Assembly: GCA_035493895.1 (NCBI GenBank)
Contig: DATJHM010000309.1
Location: 1-9,879 of the forward strand
Length of the DNA: 9,879 nt
Source: DATJHM01 sp035493895
GTDB lineage: Bacteria; Chloroflexota; Ktedonobacteria; Ktedonobacterales; Ktedonobacteraceae
Direction: 5' to 3'
Both the position numbers and the translations under genes were made by a program. Positions 1 to 6,053 of this stretch are shown here, piece after piece. Below the pieces are notes generated by a model. It was not told where the DNA came from. It searched no databases and worked only from the letters and a program-made list of their open reading frames with translations. Each line of letters starts with the position of its first letter. The stretch's first letter is position 1.

Positions 1-314
1 CGCTTTTGTTCTGCTTGTTTCTCTTTCTTCATAGCTACCATGCCTGTGAAAGGCCACATGATCGTATATATCACTACTACCAGCATGAAATGAAAAAGGC
101 TGTTCGCGTTGAATAGCATCTCTGTGAGGAAGTCCTGTAACTGCCCCATAAGCGCACTGATGCTTGCACTCAGTGCCAGAATGCTTGCCATACCAACCAC
201 ATACGTGCCCATTGTGAGTAGAAAGAGTTGGGGCATGTTCCATTGTGTCCACCATGACTTTGCTTTTACACGCGTCACCAAGACAGGTAAATAACTGCTA
301 TTCTGGTTCTGCAC
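1..314 (-). CDS. Partial membrane protein, N-terminal part only (runs off left edge)
   Basis: An open frame on the minus strand begins with GTG at 312-314 and continues past base 1, giving 104 visible residues. GTG is chosen because AAGGAG (325-330) lies 10 nt upstream, and an in-frame TGA (330-332) rules out an earlier start. Two hydrophobic segments are visible: about residues 30-56 (starts LFLLTMGTYVVGM) and 73-95 (starts LFHFMLVVVIYTIM). A Lys/Glu/Gln-rich stretch (KKEKQAEQK) follows the second helix, suggesting that this end faces the cytoplasm. A Trp-rich amphipathic stretch (SWWTQW, residues 20-25) precedes helix 1. I do not recognise the family. It reads away from the other genes, with the repeat-bearing gap behind it. 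The coding call is fairly sure because of the ribosome site and the helix pattern; the function is unknown. Confidence 0.7.
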   Translation of the reverse strand, partial: MQNQNSSYLPVLVTRVKAKSWWTQWNMPQLFLLTMGTYVVGMASILALSASISALMGQLQDFLTEMLFNANSLFHFMLVVVIYTIMWPFTGMVAMKKEKQAEQK

Positions 315-553
315 GCTTTTTGTGCTCCTTCAAATAGAAAAATACCTGAAAACAGAAAAACCTCCCGTATCTTCCCTATAGAAATGTGCTAACTGAGAAA
401 ATAGAAGAGAAAAGAGACAGATAAATCATCATCTATTTAAACGAACAATGAAGCAGAGATTCCAATACTGACGCTTTTTGGGTAGGAATAGAGGATACAG
501 GCTCCCATTGGCGTCAGATGATCGAATATCTCGAAGAAACATAACAGGTAGGG
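315..553. other. Gene-free spacer upstream of the partial membrane protein
   Basis: Together with the repeat block this makes a 362-base gap between coding regions. Bases 320-470 are AT-rich and presumably hold the promoter of the minus-strand gene at 1-314, but no convincing -35/-10 pair stands out. On the minus strand TTGTTC and TTTATC are 17 nt apart around 421-449, and only the first hexamer is a fair match. Short frames through this stretch have no ribosome binding sites, and those reaching past 564 merely read the tandem repeat. Confidence 0.4.
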
Positions 554-582
554 ATTGCGCTTTATGCCAATCCGCGTGCCCC
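554..582 (+). repeat. Dispersed repeat core, left copy
   Basis: This 29-base segment enters the first tandem unit and matches the reverse complement of 9673-9701 at 26 of 29 positions without gaps. The match begins 10 bases before the tandem repeat starts, so the dispersed element is larger than the tandem unit. The two copies lie in opposite orientation at the two ends of the gene block. Confidence 0.75.
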
Positions 583-673
583 ACCGGCCATCACGCCCTT
601 CACGACGATGCATGCCAATCCGCGTGCCCCACCGGCCATCTCGCCCTTCACGACGATGCATGCCAATCCGCGT
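564..673 (+). repeat. 48-bp tandem repeat, two full units plus a 14-base partial unit
   Basis: Unit 1 is 564-611 and unit 2 is 612-659. They are identical except for one base (A at 593, T at 641). A third unit begins at 660 and matches for 14 bases (ATGCCAATCCGCGT) before diverging, 3 bases short of the lipoprotein stop codon at 677-679. Each unit is GC-rich and the unit junction contains GCATGC. The length is a multiple of three, so every frame reads as a 16-residue repeat; on the minus strand it is MHRREGRDGRWGTRIG. The units are directly adjacent with no spacers, so this is not a CRISPR array. It probably lies in the 3' untranslated part of the lipoprotein transcript. Confidence 0.9.
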
Positions 674-676
674 CCT

Positions 677-2086
677 CTACCTGCTCAATGAGAACAAACT
701 CTCCAGTTCAGCTCCCATCGCCTCCGTTGTGACCATGTTGTTATACGTGCCATTCTTGAAGCGCTGAAAGGACCAGTCCGCGTTCACCACATAGGTGACG
801 CCACGAATCGAGGGCGCATAGATATGCTTCAGGACGGCGTTCAGCATGAGCGCCTCCATCTCTTTATAGCGATTATTGGTCAATTGATTGGCGAGATGAT
901 ACGCCTGGAGCATAATCGCCTGCCTGCCTGCCTCCTTACGCTCTGTATCCACGGTGGCTGTGCCGGGCTGTGAGGGCGATGAGCCAGAAAATTTGAGACC
1001 ATAAAAATAGCCTCCGTGCGTATTGTCCCACATCCCCAATGTATTGCCGGGCAGCGAGAGAGGATCGAGCAGGTCGATCGCTTTATTCAGGTAGTCCTGC
1101 TGGTGTGTGACTTTGTAGGTATCGAGCAGAGAGATGATGATCTGGCTGATATTGCCCATGCGGAGAAGGCTCCCATCGACGCTGTAGTTGTGGTTTGAGA
1201 CGCCGGTGTAGAAGGACTGTTCAGGATTGAGCTGGCCGTTGAGTTGTACGACAGGCCCGATCTGCGCCGGAAATGTATGGTAGCGCGCAATATAGGCATG
1301 GGCGTAGAGAAATTTGAGGATGTTTTTCCCCTTTTGTATCCAGTCGGCATTGCGGGTCAGTGTGCCAGCCTGAAGCAGCGCACAGCCCGATTCCAGCACG
1401 TTATCGACGCGGTACGATCCCAGCATATTGGTGGTGGAGTTCTTTTTGTAAATGGTGCCGAGTTGCGGATCATAGTCCTTCGCGTAGTTTTTCGCCAGAC
1501 TCAACGCGCTATCTTTATAAAAAGTATCATGCGAGAGGTCGTAGATATCCATGAAGATATCGTAGATCCAGCCGCGTTCGTTGTCGGCGTCCGCAAATTC
1601 ATTTTTGACAATCGCTGTATAACGCTTCAACTCACCATCAAAACTGGTATCTCCCGGATTCATGACCTTGTAGAGCCAGAGATTATGCAGGTAGCGCAGT
1701 TCGGTCAGATCATCGTGGCGCACATCGGCCCCACTACTCTCGTCGGTCTTGCCGCTGCCATTGACGTTGGTCTGCAAGGGCCTGCTACCATACCGCCAGT
1801 TGATGAAGAGTCCTCCTAGCCCACCATTGATGGCAGGGTTGGGGTTGAAGCCATACGCTTTGATATTGTCGAGAATCGCCAGTTCGACCGTAAATACCTC
1901 ATGACTGACCGGGGTTGTGGTTGCGGTGAGGGTCGGTCTCGCGGTCGGCGTGCTTATCGGAGCGACGCTTTTTGTTGGCGTCGGGCTGGGTGGCCTGTTT
2001 GGTGTGCCGCAACCTGCCAGAAGCCAGGATAACACCAGGATGATCGTTACGCCCATCGCAAATTGCTGTCGTTGGTTTTTTATCAA
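677..2086 (-). CDS. Secreted lipoprotein with a probable (alpha/alpha)6-barrel domain
   Basis: The start is taken as TTG at 2084-2086, preceded by a strong AAGGAGGG site about 5 nt upstream; the ATG at 2143 in the same frame would add an unlikely 19-residue prefix. This gives 469 residues. The N-terminus is a classical lipoprotein signal: IKNQRQQ, a hydrophobic stretch at residues 11-24, then the lipobox LAGC with the lipidated Cys at 26. A Pro/Thr/Ser-rich linker follows (about 28-61). The remainder is helical with aromatic clusters, including RHDD (123-126) and GGYFYG (about 358-363) followed by an ERKEAGRQA helix. This resembles six-hairpin glycosidase or N-acylglucosamine 2-epimerase-like barrels. 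By analogy it would act on a cell-surface or extracellular carbohydrate, but I cannot name the glycoside hydrolase family or the catalytic acids. It has its own likely promoter at 2127-2156. Confidence 0.85.
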   Translation of the reverse strand: MIKNQRQQFAMGVTIILVLSWLLAGCGTPNRPPSPTPTKSVAPISTPTARPTLTATTTPVSHEVFTVELAILDNIKAYGFNPNPAINGGLGGLFINWRYGSRPLQTNVNGSGKTDESSGADVRHDDLTELRYLHNLWLYKVMNPGDTSFDGELKRYTAIVKNEFADADNERGWIYDIFMDIYDLSHDTFYKDSALSLAKNYAKDYDPQLGTIYKKNSTTNMLGSYRVDNVLESGCALLQAGTLTRNADWIQKGKNILKFLYAHAYIARYHTFPAQIGPVVQLNGQLNPEQSFYTGVSNHNYSVDGSLLRMGNISQIIISLLDTYKVTHQQDYLNKAIDLLDPLSLPGNTLGMWDNTHGGYFYGLKFSGSSPSQPGTATVDTERKEAGRQAIMLQAYHLANQLTNNRYKEMEALMLNAVLKHIYAPSIRGVTYVVNADWSFQRFKNGTYNNMVTTEAMGAELESLFSLSR

Positions 2087-2126
2087 TGCGCCCTCCTTCC
2101 CACTTTTCCTGCCTGATATACATACC

Positions 2127-2156
2127 AGTATACCATAGCACATCTATAACTGTACA
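2127..2156 (-). promoter_or_regulatory. Candidate sigma-70-type promoter for the lipoprotein gene
   Basis: On the minus strand a TGTACA hexamer (2151-2156) is followed after 18 nt by TATACT (2127-2132). The -10 matches the consensus at 5 of 6 positions and the -35 at 4 of 6. Transcription would begin near 2120, about 35 nt before the TTG start. It lies in the 167-bp gap behind the WYL gene, so the lipoprotein need not depend on read-through from that gene. Confidence 0.45.
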
Positions 2157-2253
2157 TACTTAAAAATAGGCATATTCTTCTACTGCCTCTCTCCCTTTGT
2201 AGGAGGAATGGTGTGTCACCTCCATACTACAGGGGAAGAGATTGTGCTCATTT

Positions 2254-3228
2254 CTATGTATGGATGCAATATCTTGAGCTCGTACGTGCTATCTGCAACA
2301 TCTCTTCCGCCAGTTGTGCCAGGGCATCACAGAGCTCCGGTGGCTGATGAATGGTGAAGGGGAGATCCAGTCCCATCAGATAGCGTGCCATGGTGGGCAG
2401 GTGGTTGTGGTGGCTCTGAAAGAGGACGCCGGTTGGCGTGGTGGTCAGGTTTCCGTGCGTCAGCGGGATTTTTTGTTTGACGATATGCAGCTCTGCCTGA
2501 AATTCGACCTCGATGGTCCATTGGGCGGGGATGGTGGCGAGCCGCTCGAGCACGTAGGCGCGATAATCAAAGTCTGTTGCGGGCGAAAATATGTCCGGCA
2601 GCAGCTCCGCACTCTGCATACGGTCCAGCCGAAACAGACGATATTCCTGGCGCAGCGTGCAATATCCCACGACGTACCAGTGCCCTTTCGAGCCCGCGAT
2701 ACTATACGGCTCGATCTGCCGCTGCGTGACCTGGTTGTGATGCGAGCAGTATTCTATTGCTACGCGTCGATGCTGCTGAATGGCTTCGCTGAAACGGATT
2801 AGCAGTGAGACGTCTGGCTTTCCTTCGTGCCGTTGCGAAGAGAGCAGCAGCGACGCGGAAATTGCCTGTAGACGCTCGCGCCTCCCCAACGGTAGTACGC
2901 GAGAGACCTTGGCAAGCGCACCCTCCACTGCTACCGCCGAGAACTCGATCTCCAGCCAGGGCGTGCCCAGCAGGCCGAGCACCAGTGCCGTCGCCTCTTC
3001 TTCCGTGAATAATAGCGGCGGCAATTGAAATCCTGGACGCAAACGGTACCCCCCACCGGGTCCGCGCGCCCCTTCAATAGGCATGCCCAGCTCCTGTAAC
3101 ATCAGAATATAGCGCCGCACGCTTCTCGTCTCGACTTCAAGACGGCTCGCTAATTCTTCTCCGCTCATATGACGATGCGTTTGCAGCAATTCCAGGATGG
3201 TCAACAGGCGCGTGGTGGGATGGTACAT
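2254..3228 (-). CDS. WYL-domain transcriptional regulator (YafY/PafC-like architecture)
   Basis: A 324-residue protein. Residues 1-60 form a winged helix-turn-helix of the HTH_11/DeoR-like type: TRLLTILELLQ, then the recognition segment EVETRSVRRYILMLQELG, then the wing motif GPGGGYRLRPG. Residues about 140-210 are the WYL domain, with HWYVVGYC (183-190) and RLFRLDRM (197-204), the conserved ligand-contact positions of the family. Residues about 235-315 fit the C-terminal WCX region. WYL proteins are usually ligand-responsive regulators, some sensing nucleic acids or nucleotides; the ligand here is unknown. The ATG has a good site, GGAGAGG, 4 nt upstream. TATACA on the minus strand (3261-3266) is a possible -10, without a clear -35. 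The nearest downstream gene on the same strand is the lipoprotein, a possible but unproven target. Confidence 0.9.
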   Translation of the reverse strand: MYHPTTRLLTILELLQTHRHMSGEELASRLEVETRSVRRYILMLQELGMPIEGARGPGGGYRLRPGFQLPPLLFTEEEATALVLGLLGTPWLEIEFSAVAVEGALAKVSRVLPLGRRERLQAISASLLLSSQRHEGKPDVSLLIRFSEAIQQHRRVAIEYCSHHNQVTQRQIEPYSIAGSKGHWYVVGYCTLRQEYRLFRLDRMQSAELLPDIFSPATDFDYRAYVLERLATIPAQWTIEVEFQAELHIVKQKIPLTHGNLTTTPTGVLFQSHHNHLPTMARYLMGLDLPFTIHQPPELCDALAQLAEEMLQIARTSSRYCIHT

Positions 3229-3477
3229 CTATCCTCTCCAAAGAAAACAATCTCTTTGTCTGTATACAAAAGTAGAGAAACACTCAAACAAATGTTCGTA
3301 TAGAGATATACTGTACCTGAGAGTATTTCACTGTGTCAAGATTGGTTCGCCATTTCATACAGGATTTCTGGATAGAGATAGAAATATACGCATAGAAAAA
3401 CGGTTCTGGCTATTCATGGGGATCGATTGGGAGCTGGTATTCATCTTCCTTTGCCACCAGATCACAGCATCATACAC
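3229..3477. other. AT-rich spacer between the LysR and WYL genes
   Basis: This 249-base gap should hold the WYL promoter near 3229-3320, where the palindrome TGTATACA (3261-3268) covers a possible -10. No T-tailed hairpin was found to end the LysR transcript, so read-through into the WYL gene cannot be excluded. A plus-strand frame crossing this gap (3197-3547) has no ribosome site and overlaps both flanking genes, so it is not called. Confidence 0.4.
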
Positions 3478-4374
3478 TCAAAATTTGATTCCGATCAGAT
3501 CAACAAAGGCCCGCGCCGCTCGTGAGATACGTTTCTCGCTGGCATAGACGACAAAAAGGGTGCGATGCACCTCAAAATCCTCTATAGGGATCTGCCTGAG
3601 CAGACCAGCGGCGACTTCGTGCTGGATGATTGATTTGGAGACGAAGGCGTATCCTATCCCCGCCGCTACTGTCCGCTTGATTGCCTCGGGACTTCCCAAC
3701 TCCATGCTTGCGTGCGGTGAGGGGACGCCGTGACGAGCAAAGGCGCTTTCCAGCACCGCCCGCGTGCCCGAGCCTGGTTCGCGTGAGATCAAAGGAAAGT
3801 GCGGCGAGAAAAGCTCTTTGAGCGCAATATGTCCCCTGCGCCCATACTCCGAGCGTGGCGCGGCGATCAAGACCAGCTCGTCCGGTTGCCAGGGCCGATA
3901 TTCCAGGTCGGGATGGAGTACGTCCCCCTCGATTAGCCCGATCTCTAGCTTATGGACGCGTACGTCGTTCTGAATCGTTTCGGTGTTGGCGACATCAATG
4001 AAAATTTCGATTTCGGGATAGTGCACTTTATACCGCCCAAGCATCTCTGGTAGGAGATAGGTGCCGATGGTGGTGCTGGCACCAACTGCCAGCCGTCCCC
4101 GTTCCAGACCTTGCAACTCTTGCAATACAGCCTCGGCCTCGACTGCCAGGGCCACGATGCGATTTGCATAATCTGCCAGCACTTCGCCTGCCTCGGTGAG
4201 GTACACTTTCTGTCCCACACGCGTAAAAAGCGGCTGTTGCAGGGTTTTTTCCAGCTCATGCACCTGTTTTGAGACGGCTGGCTGGCTGATAAGGAGCTCT
4301 TCTGCTGCACGCGTAAAATGCCCCTTCTCTGCAACTTTTTGAAAAATAACCAGATGGTTGAAGTTTAACGTCAT
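3478..4374 (-). CDS. LysR-family transcriptional regulator, CysL-like effector domain
   Basis: A 298-residue protein, normal for the family. The N-terminal helix-turn-helix is complete: FNHLVIFQKVAEKG, then TRAAEELLISQPAVSKQVHELE, then PLFTR and LTEAGEVL (residues 6-67). The effector-binding domain (about 92-296) starts GRLAVGASTTIGTYLLPEML and carries REPGSGTR (198-205) and ELGSPEAIKRTVAAGIGYAFVS (225-246), the combination typical of the CysL/CbbR-like group. Known members regulate sulfite reduction or carbon fixation; the effector here is unknown. The MTLNFNHL start is the usual LysR N-terminus, with GGAGG only 2 to 3 nt upstream, slightly close. The 119-residue orphan gene ends 36 nt upstream on the same strand, and the DoxX gene lies divergently beyond it, a plausible target. 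Confidence 0.92.
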   Translation of the reverse strand: MTLNFNHLVIFQKVAEKGHFTRAAEELLISQPAVSKQVHELEKTLQQPLFTRVGQKVYLTEAGEVLADYANRIVALAVEAEAVLQELQGLERGRLAVGASTTIGTYLLPEMLGRYKVHYPEIEIFIDVANTETIQNDVRVHKLEIGLIEGDVLHPDLEYRPWQPDELVLIAAPRSEYGRRGHIALKELFSPHFPLISREPGSGTRAVLESAFARHGVPSPHASMELGSPEAIKRTVAAGIGYAFVSKSIIQHEVAAGLLRQIPIEDFEVHRTLFVVYASEKRISRAARAFVDLIGIKF

Positions 4375-4410
4375 ATCCTCCGGCTTCCTTCAGAATACTG
4401 ATTGTTGCTA

Positions 4411-4770
4411 CTATACACTATTCAGGTCTCTGTTACTGATGATAGAAGGAACATAGTTTTTGCGCTCAACCAGTACAAAAGTACACCCCAGACTGAAAAG
4501 AGCGGTTGTGGTCGGAATGCCATGAAAAAATTGCTGATCGAGCACAACGCCGTGTATGTCCGGGCGATAGATGTACCATGGCGACATCCAGAGCCTCTGG
4601 TACACGCCAAAGCAGCGCGGATGGCTCTCTGTATGGGTTTCGTAATACTCAATAGACGCTCGCTCGTCCTCTGATAGGCCTATGAGTCTGAGGCGTAAAC
4701 GATGGGAGAGTCCGGCGCGCTGCGTGTAGAGATAAAACGTGAGAGGCCAGAAACGAGGTCGATGTTGCAT
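4411..4770 (-). CDS. Small protein of unknown function upstream of the LysR gene
   Basis: A 119-residue frame starting MQHRPRFWPLTFYLYTQ and ending at TAG (4411-4413). An in-frame stop at 4780-4782 means that the ATG at 4768-4770 is the first possible start. The upstream site is weak (AGAAGAAG on the minus strand). It is rich in aromatic residues and His/Arg: RLWMSPWYIYRP near the middle and DQQFFHGIPTTTALFSLG near the end. The last third is mildly hydrophobic (TTTALFSLGCTFVLV) but not a clear membrane helix. Codon choice resembles its neighbours, which favours a real gene, and it lies 36 nt before the LysR start in a tandem arrangement. I do not recognise a family. It could be an upstream-region frame without product; confidence is middling. 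Confidence 0.5.
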   Translation of the reverse strand: MQHRPRFWPLTFYLYTQRAGLSHRLRLRLIGLSEDERASIEYYETHTESHPRCFGVYQRLWMSPWYIYRPDIHGVVLDQQFFHGIPTTTALFSLGCTFVLVERKNYVPSIISNRDLNSV

Positions 4771-4829
4771 CCGCTTCTTCTACTTTCACCCTTTCTTCTT
4801 TTCATTATATCGTAGACGACGTGTTTTTG

Positions 4830-4859
4830 ATACTCTTTCTCTGGAGAGGGTATTTTTTT
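4830..4859 (+). terminator. Hairpin with T-tail in the divergent region
   Basis: On the plus strand the arms 4830-4839 (ATACTCTTTC) and 4844-4853 (GAGAGGGTAT) form a 10-bp stem with two G-U pairs around a TCTG loop, followed by T-run 4853-4859. This is the form of an intrinsic terminator, but no plus-strand gene lies upstream. It could block antisense read-through towards the DoxX gene, or act as an attenuator if transcription starts nearby. Confidence 0.45.
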
Positions 4860-4873
4860 CCTCATTCTCAAGT

Positions 4874-4976
4874 TGAGATCTCATTGGCTGAAATGCTCTT
4901 GTATTGTGATCTCCCCGTGATACTATTGTATGCTCTCTTGATATGGCTGTGATATGCGCGCTTTACAATAAAAGCG
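4874..4976 (+). promoter_or_regulatory. Candidate promoter and operator region of the DoxX gene
   Basis: A perfect palindrome TGAGATCTCA lies at 4874-4883. Four TGAT-type direct repeats follow, starting at 4907, 4918, 4939 and 4950, spaced 11, 21 and 11 bp, so all on about the same helix face. Just downstream is a -10-like TACAAT (4964-4969) inside the inverted repeat CGCTTT-ACAATA-AAAGCG (4959-4976). The best -35 (TTGATA, 4938-4943) is 20 nt from the -10, too far for a strong unassisted promoter. This suggests activator dependence. The divergent LysR regulator is the nearest candidate, although a clean T-N11-A dyad was not found. Confidence 0.4.
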
Positions 4977-5068
4977 TCAAAGGAAACAAATACTCAAGAA
5001 GTAGTAAGGCGAGAAAGATACATTCATAAGAATGTGAAATGAAGACTTTCTCGAAAAGGAGCAATTAT

Positions 5069-5737
5069 ATGTTTATCGCAGCAAAACAAATTCAACCCAA
5101 AGTCGTGACACACATTGAAGAGCCTCCCGTTGCAAAATTTCTATTTGCAGATACACGCATGGCATGGCTCTGGATCATCGTACGCTTGTATGTAGGCTAT
5201 GAATGGTTTATGGGCGGATATGAGAAATTGACCGGTGGCAGCTGGGTCTTTAGCGCTCATGATGGTACTGGCCTGAAGGGCTTTGTGATGGGCGCACTGG
5301 CACAGACCGGCGGTGCTCACCCCGCTGTACAGGGTTGGTATGGAGCCTTCCTGCAAAGCTTTGTCTTGCCCAATGTGGTGCCATTTTCCTATGTCGTAAC
5401 CTTTGGTGAGATGGCTGTTGGCGTGGGTCTGGTTGTAGGATGTCTGACCGGTATCGCTGCCTTCTTCGGCCTCTTTATGAACCTGAACTTCCTGATGGCT
5501 GGTACTGTCAGTGTGAACCCGATCCTGGGCGTGCTGGCCCTCTTCCTGGTCCTGGCATGGCGTATCGCTGGCTACTACGGCATCGATCGCTATCTACTCC
5601 CGATCCTTGGTACTCCCTGGACTGGCCGTATGATACAGGAGGCCGTTGTACCAAATACACAAGTACCTGTTGCTCCACAAGCACCTGCTGTACCAAAAAA
5701 TCCTGTTACTCCAGAAGCTTCTTCCACACAGCAGTAG
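5069..5737 (+). CDS. DoxX-family integral membrane protein
   Basis: The start is the second ATG of the frame (5069) because AAAGGAG lies 7 nt upstream; the ATG at 5039 has no comparable site. The product is 222 residues. Four membrane segments are visible, at about 31-50, 103-125, 127-145 and 152-170. The first carries the family pattern R39-x-Y-x-G-x-x-W followed by G50 and K53 (RLYVGYEWFMGGYEKL), and the second carries the conserved GEMAVGVGL. DoxX relatives include the small subunit of archaeal thiosulfate:quinone oxidoreductase and bacterial proteins tied to redox or sulfur stress; the exact role here is unknown. Unlike short members (about 130-180 residues) it has a soluble N-terminal extension and a Pro/Ala/Val-rich tail (PVAPQAPAVPKNPVTPEA). 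It is monocistronic: divergent from the LysR side and closed by the terminator at 5815-5857. Confidence 0.88.
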   Translation: MFIAAKQIQPKVVTHIEEPPVAKFLFADTRMAWLWIIVRLYVGYEWFMGGYEKLTGGSWVFSAHDGTGLKGFVMGALAQTGGAHPAVQGWYGAFLQSFVLPNVVPFSYVVTFGEMAVGVGLVVGCLTGIAAFFGLFMNLNFLMAGTVSVNPILGVLALFLVLAWRIAGYYGIDRYLLPILGTPWTGRMIQEAVVPNTQVPVAPQAPAVPKNPVTPEASSTQQ

Positions 5738-5760
5738 CGTCTCGTGTTTCTACTCTTGCT

Positions 5761-5783
5761 GATAGATAGGGATGGATGGATGG
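5761..5783 (+). repeat. Short GATA/GATG simple repeat
   Basis: A purine-rich run of GATA and GATG tetranucleotides directly after the DoxX stop codon. It is a minor low-complexity stretch with no evident role. Confidence 0.5.
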
Positions 5784-5814
5784 TAAGGTTGATAGGGTAT
5801 GGAAACACATGATT

Positions 5815-5857
5815 ATAAATGAAAAGCGCCCCCAGTGCGGGGGCGCTTTTCATTTAT
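5815..5857. terminator. Perfect 19-bp-stem intrinsic terminator after the DoxX gene
   Basis: The arms 5815-5833 and 5839-5857 are perfect reverse complements around the 5-base loop AGTGC. The core is GCGCCCCC/GGGGGCGC, flanked by AAAA before and TTTT after, so the structure works as a terminator on either strand. It separates the DoxX transcript from the ABC operon, whose start is about 200 bp downstream. Confidence 0.9.
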
Positions 5858-5904
5858 GAAGATAGATATAACCTGGAAAATATCTACAAGAATGTCTATT
5901 TCCT

Positions 5905-5925
5905 ATACTCCGAGAGTATTATACA
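5905..5925 (+). promoter_or_regulatory. Candidate operator and -10 region of the ABC operon
   Basis: The 15-base dyad ATACTC-CGA-GAGTAT (5905-5919) directly abuts the -10-like TATACA (5920-5925); an overlapping TATTAT (5917-5922) is an alternative. No good -35 is present at 17 nt. A repressor or activator dimer bound to the dyad would sit on the promoter. The leader to the ATG at 6054 would be about 120 nt. Confidence 0.3.
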
Positions 5926-6053
5926 CTATTTTCGACTTTTATGCATCGTGCAAATTGCCGATGTTTTTCCTCTTCTGTCTGAGTATGCTTAGAGGGCATC
6001 CCAAATGATCAATCCCTGTTTTTTGTTGCTCTCGACTGAGGAGGTCTTGCTTG

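Noticed and set aside
437..661. Minus-strand 74-residue frame made of repeated MHRREGRDGRWGTRIG units
   Set aside because: It has only a weak, distant ribosome site, and half of it is the tandem repeat. Kept as part of the repeat finding rather than called as a gene.
564..673. CRISPR array
   Set aside because: The units are contiguous with no unique spacers, and no cas gene is present.
478..767. Two plus-strand frames through the tandem repeat
   Set aside because: They read the 48-bp repeat in other frames, have no ribosome sites and run into the lipoprotein gene antisense.
1244..1819. 191-residue plus-strand frame
   Set aside because: It is antisense inside the lipoprotein gene, without a ribosome site; the minus-strand product has a full signal peptide and domain.
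2202..2223. Possible terminator GGAGG...CCTCC after the WYL gene
   Set aside because: The stem is short with a large bulge and no T-run follows on either strand.
3197..3547. 116-residue plus-strand frame across the LysR-WYL gap
   Set aside because: It overlaps both flanking genes antisense and has no ribosome site or recognisable features.
4402..4674. 90-residue plus-strand frame opposite the 119-residue orphan
   Set aside because: It has a TTG start without a ribosome site; the opposite frame is longer and sits in tandem with the LysR gene. The terminator at 4830 leaves a little doubt.
4680..4871. 63-residue minus-strand frame
   Set aside because: It overlaps the orphan gene in another frame, and its start lies within the T-tail of the hairpin at 4830-4859.
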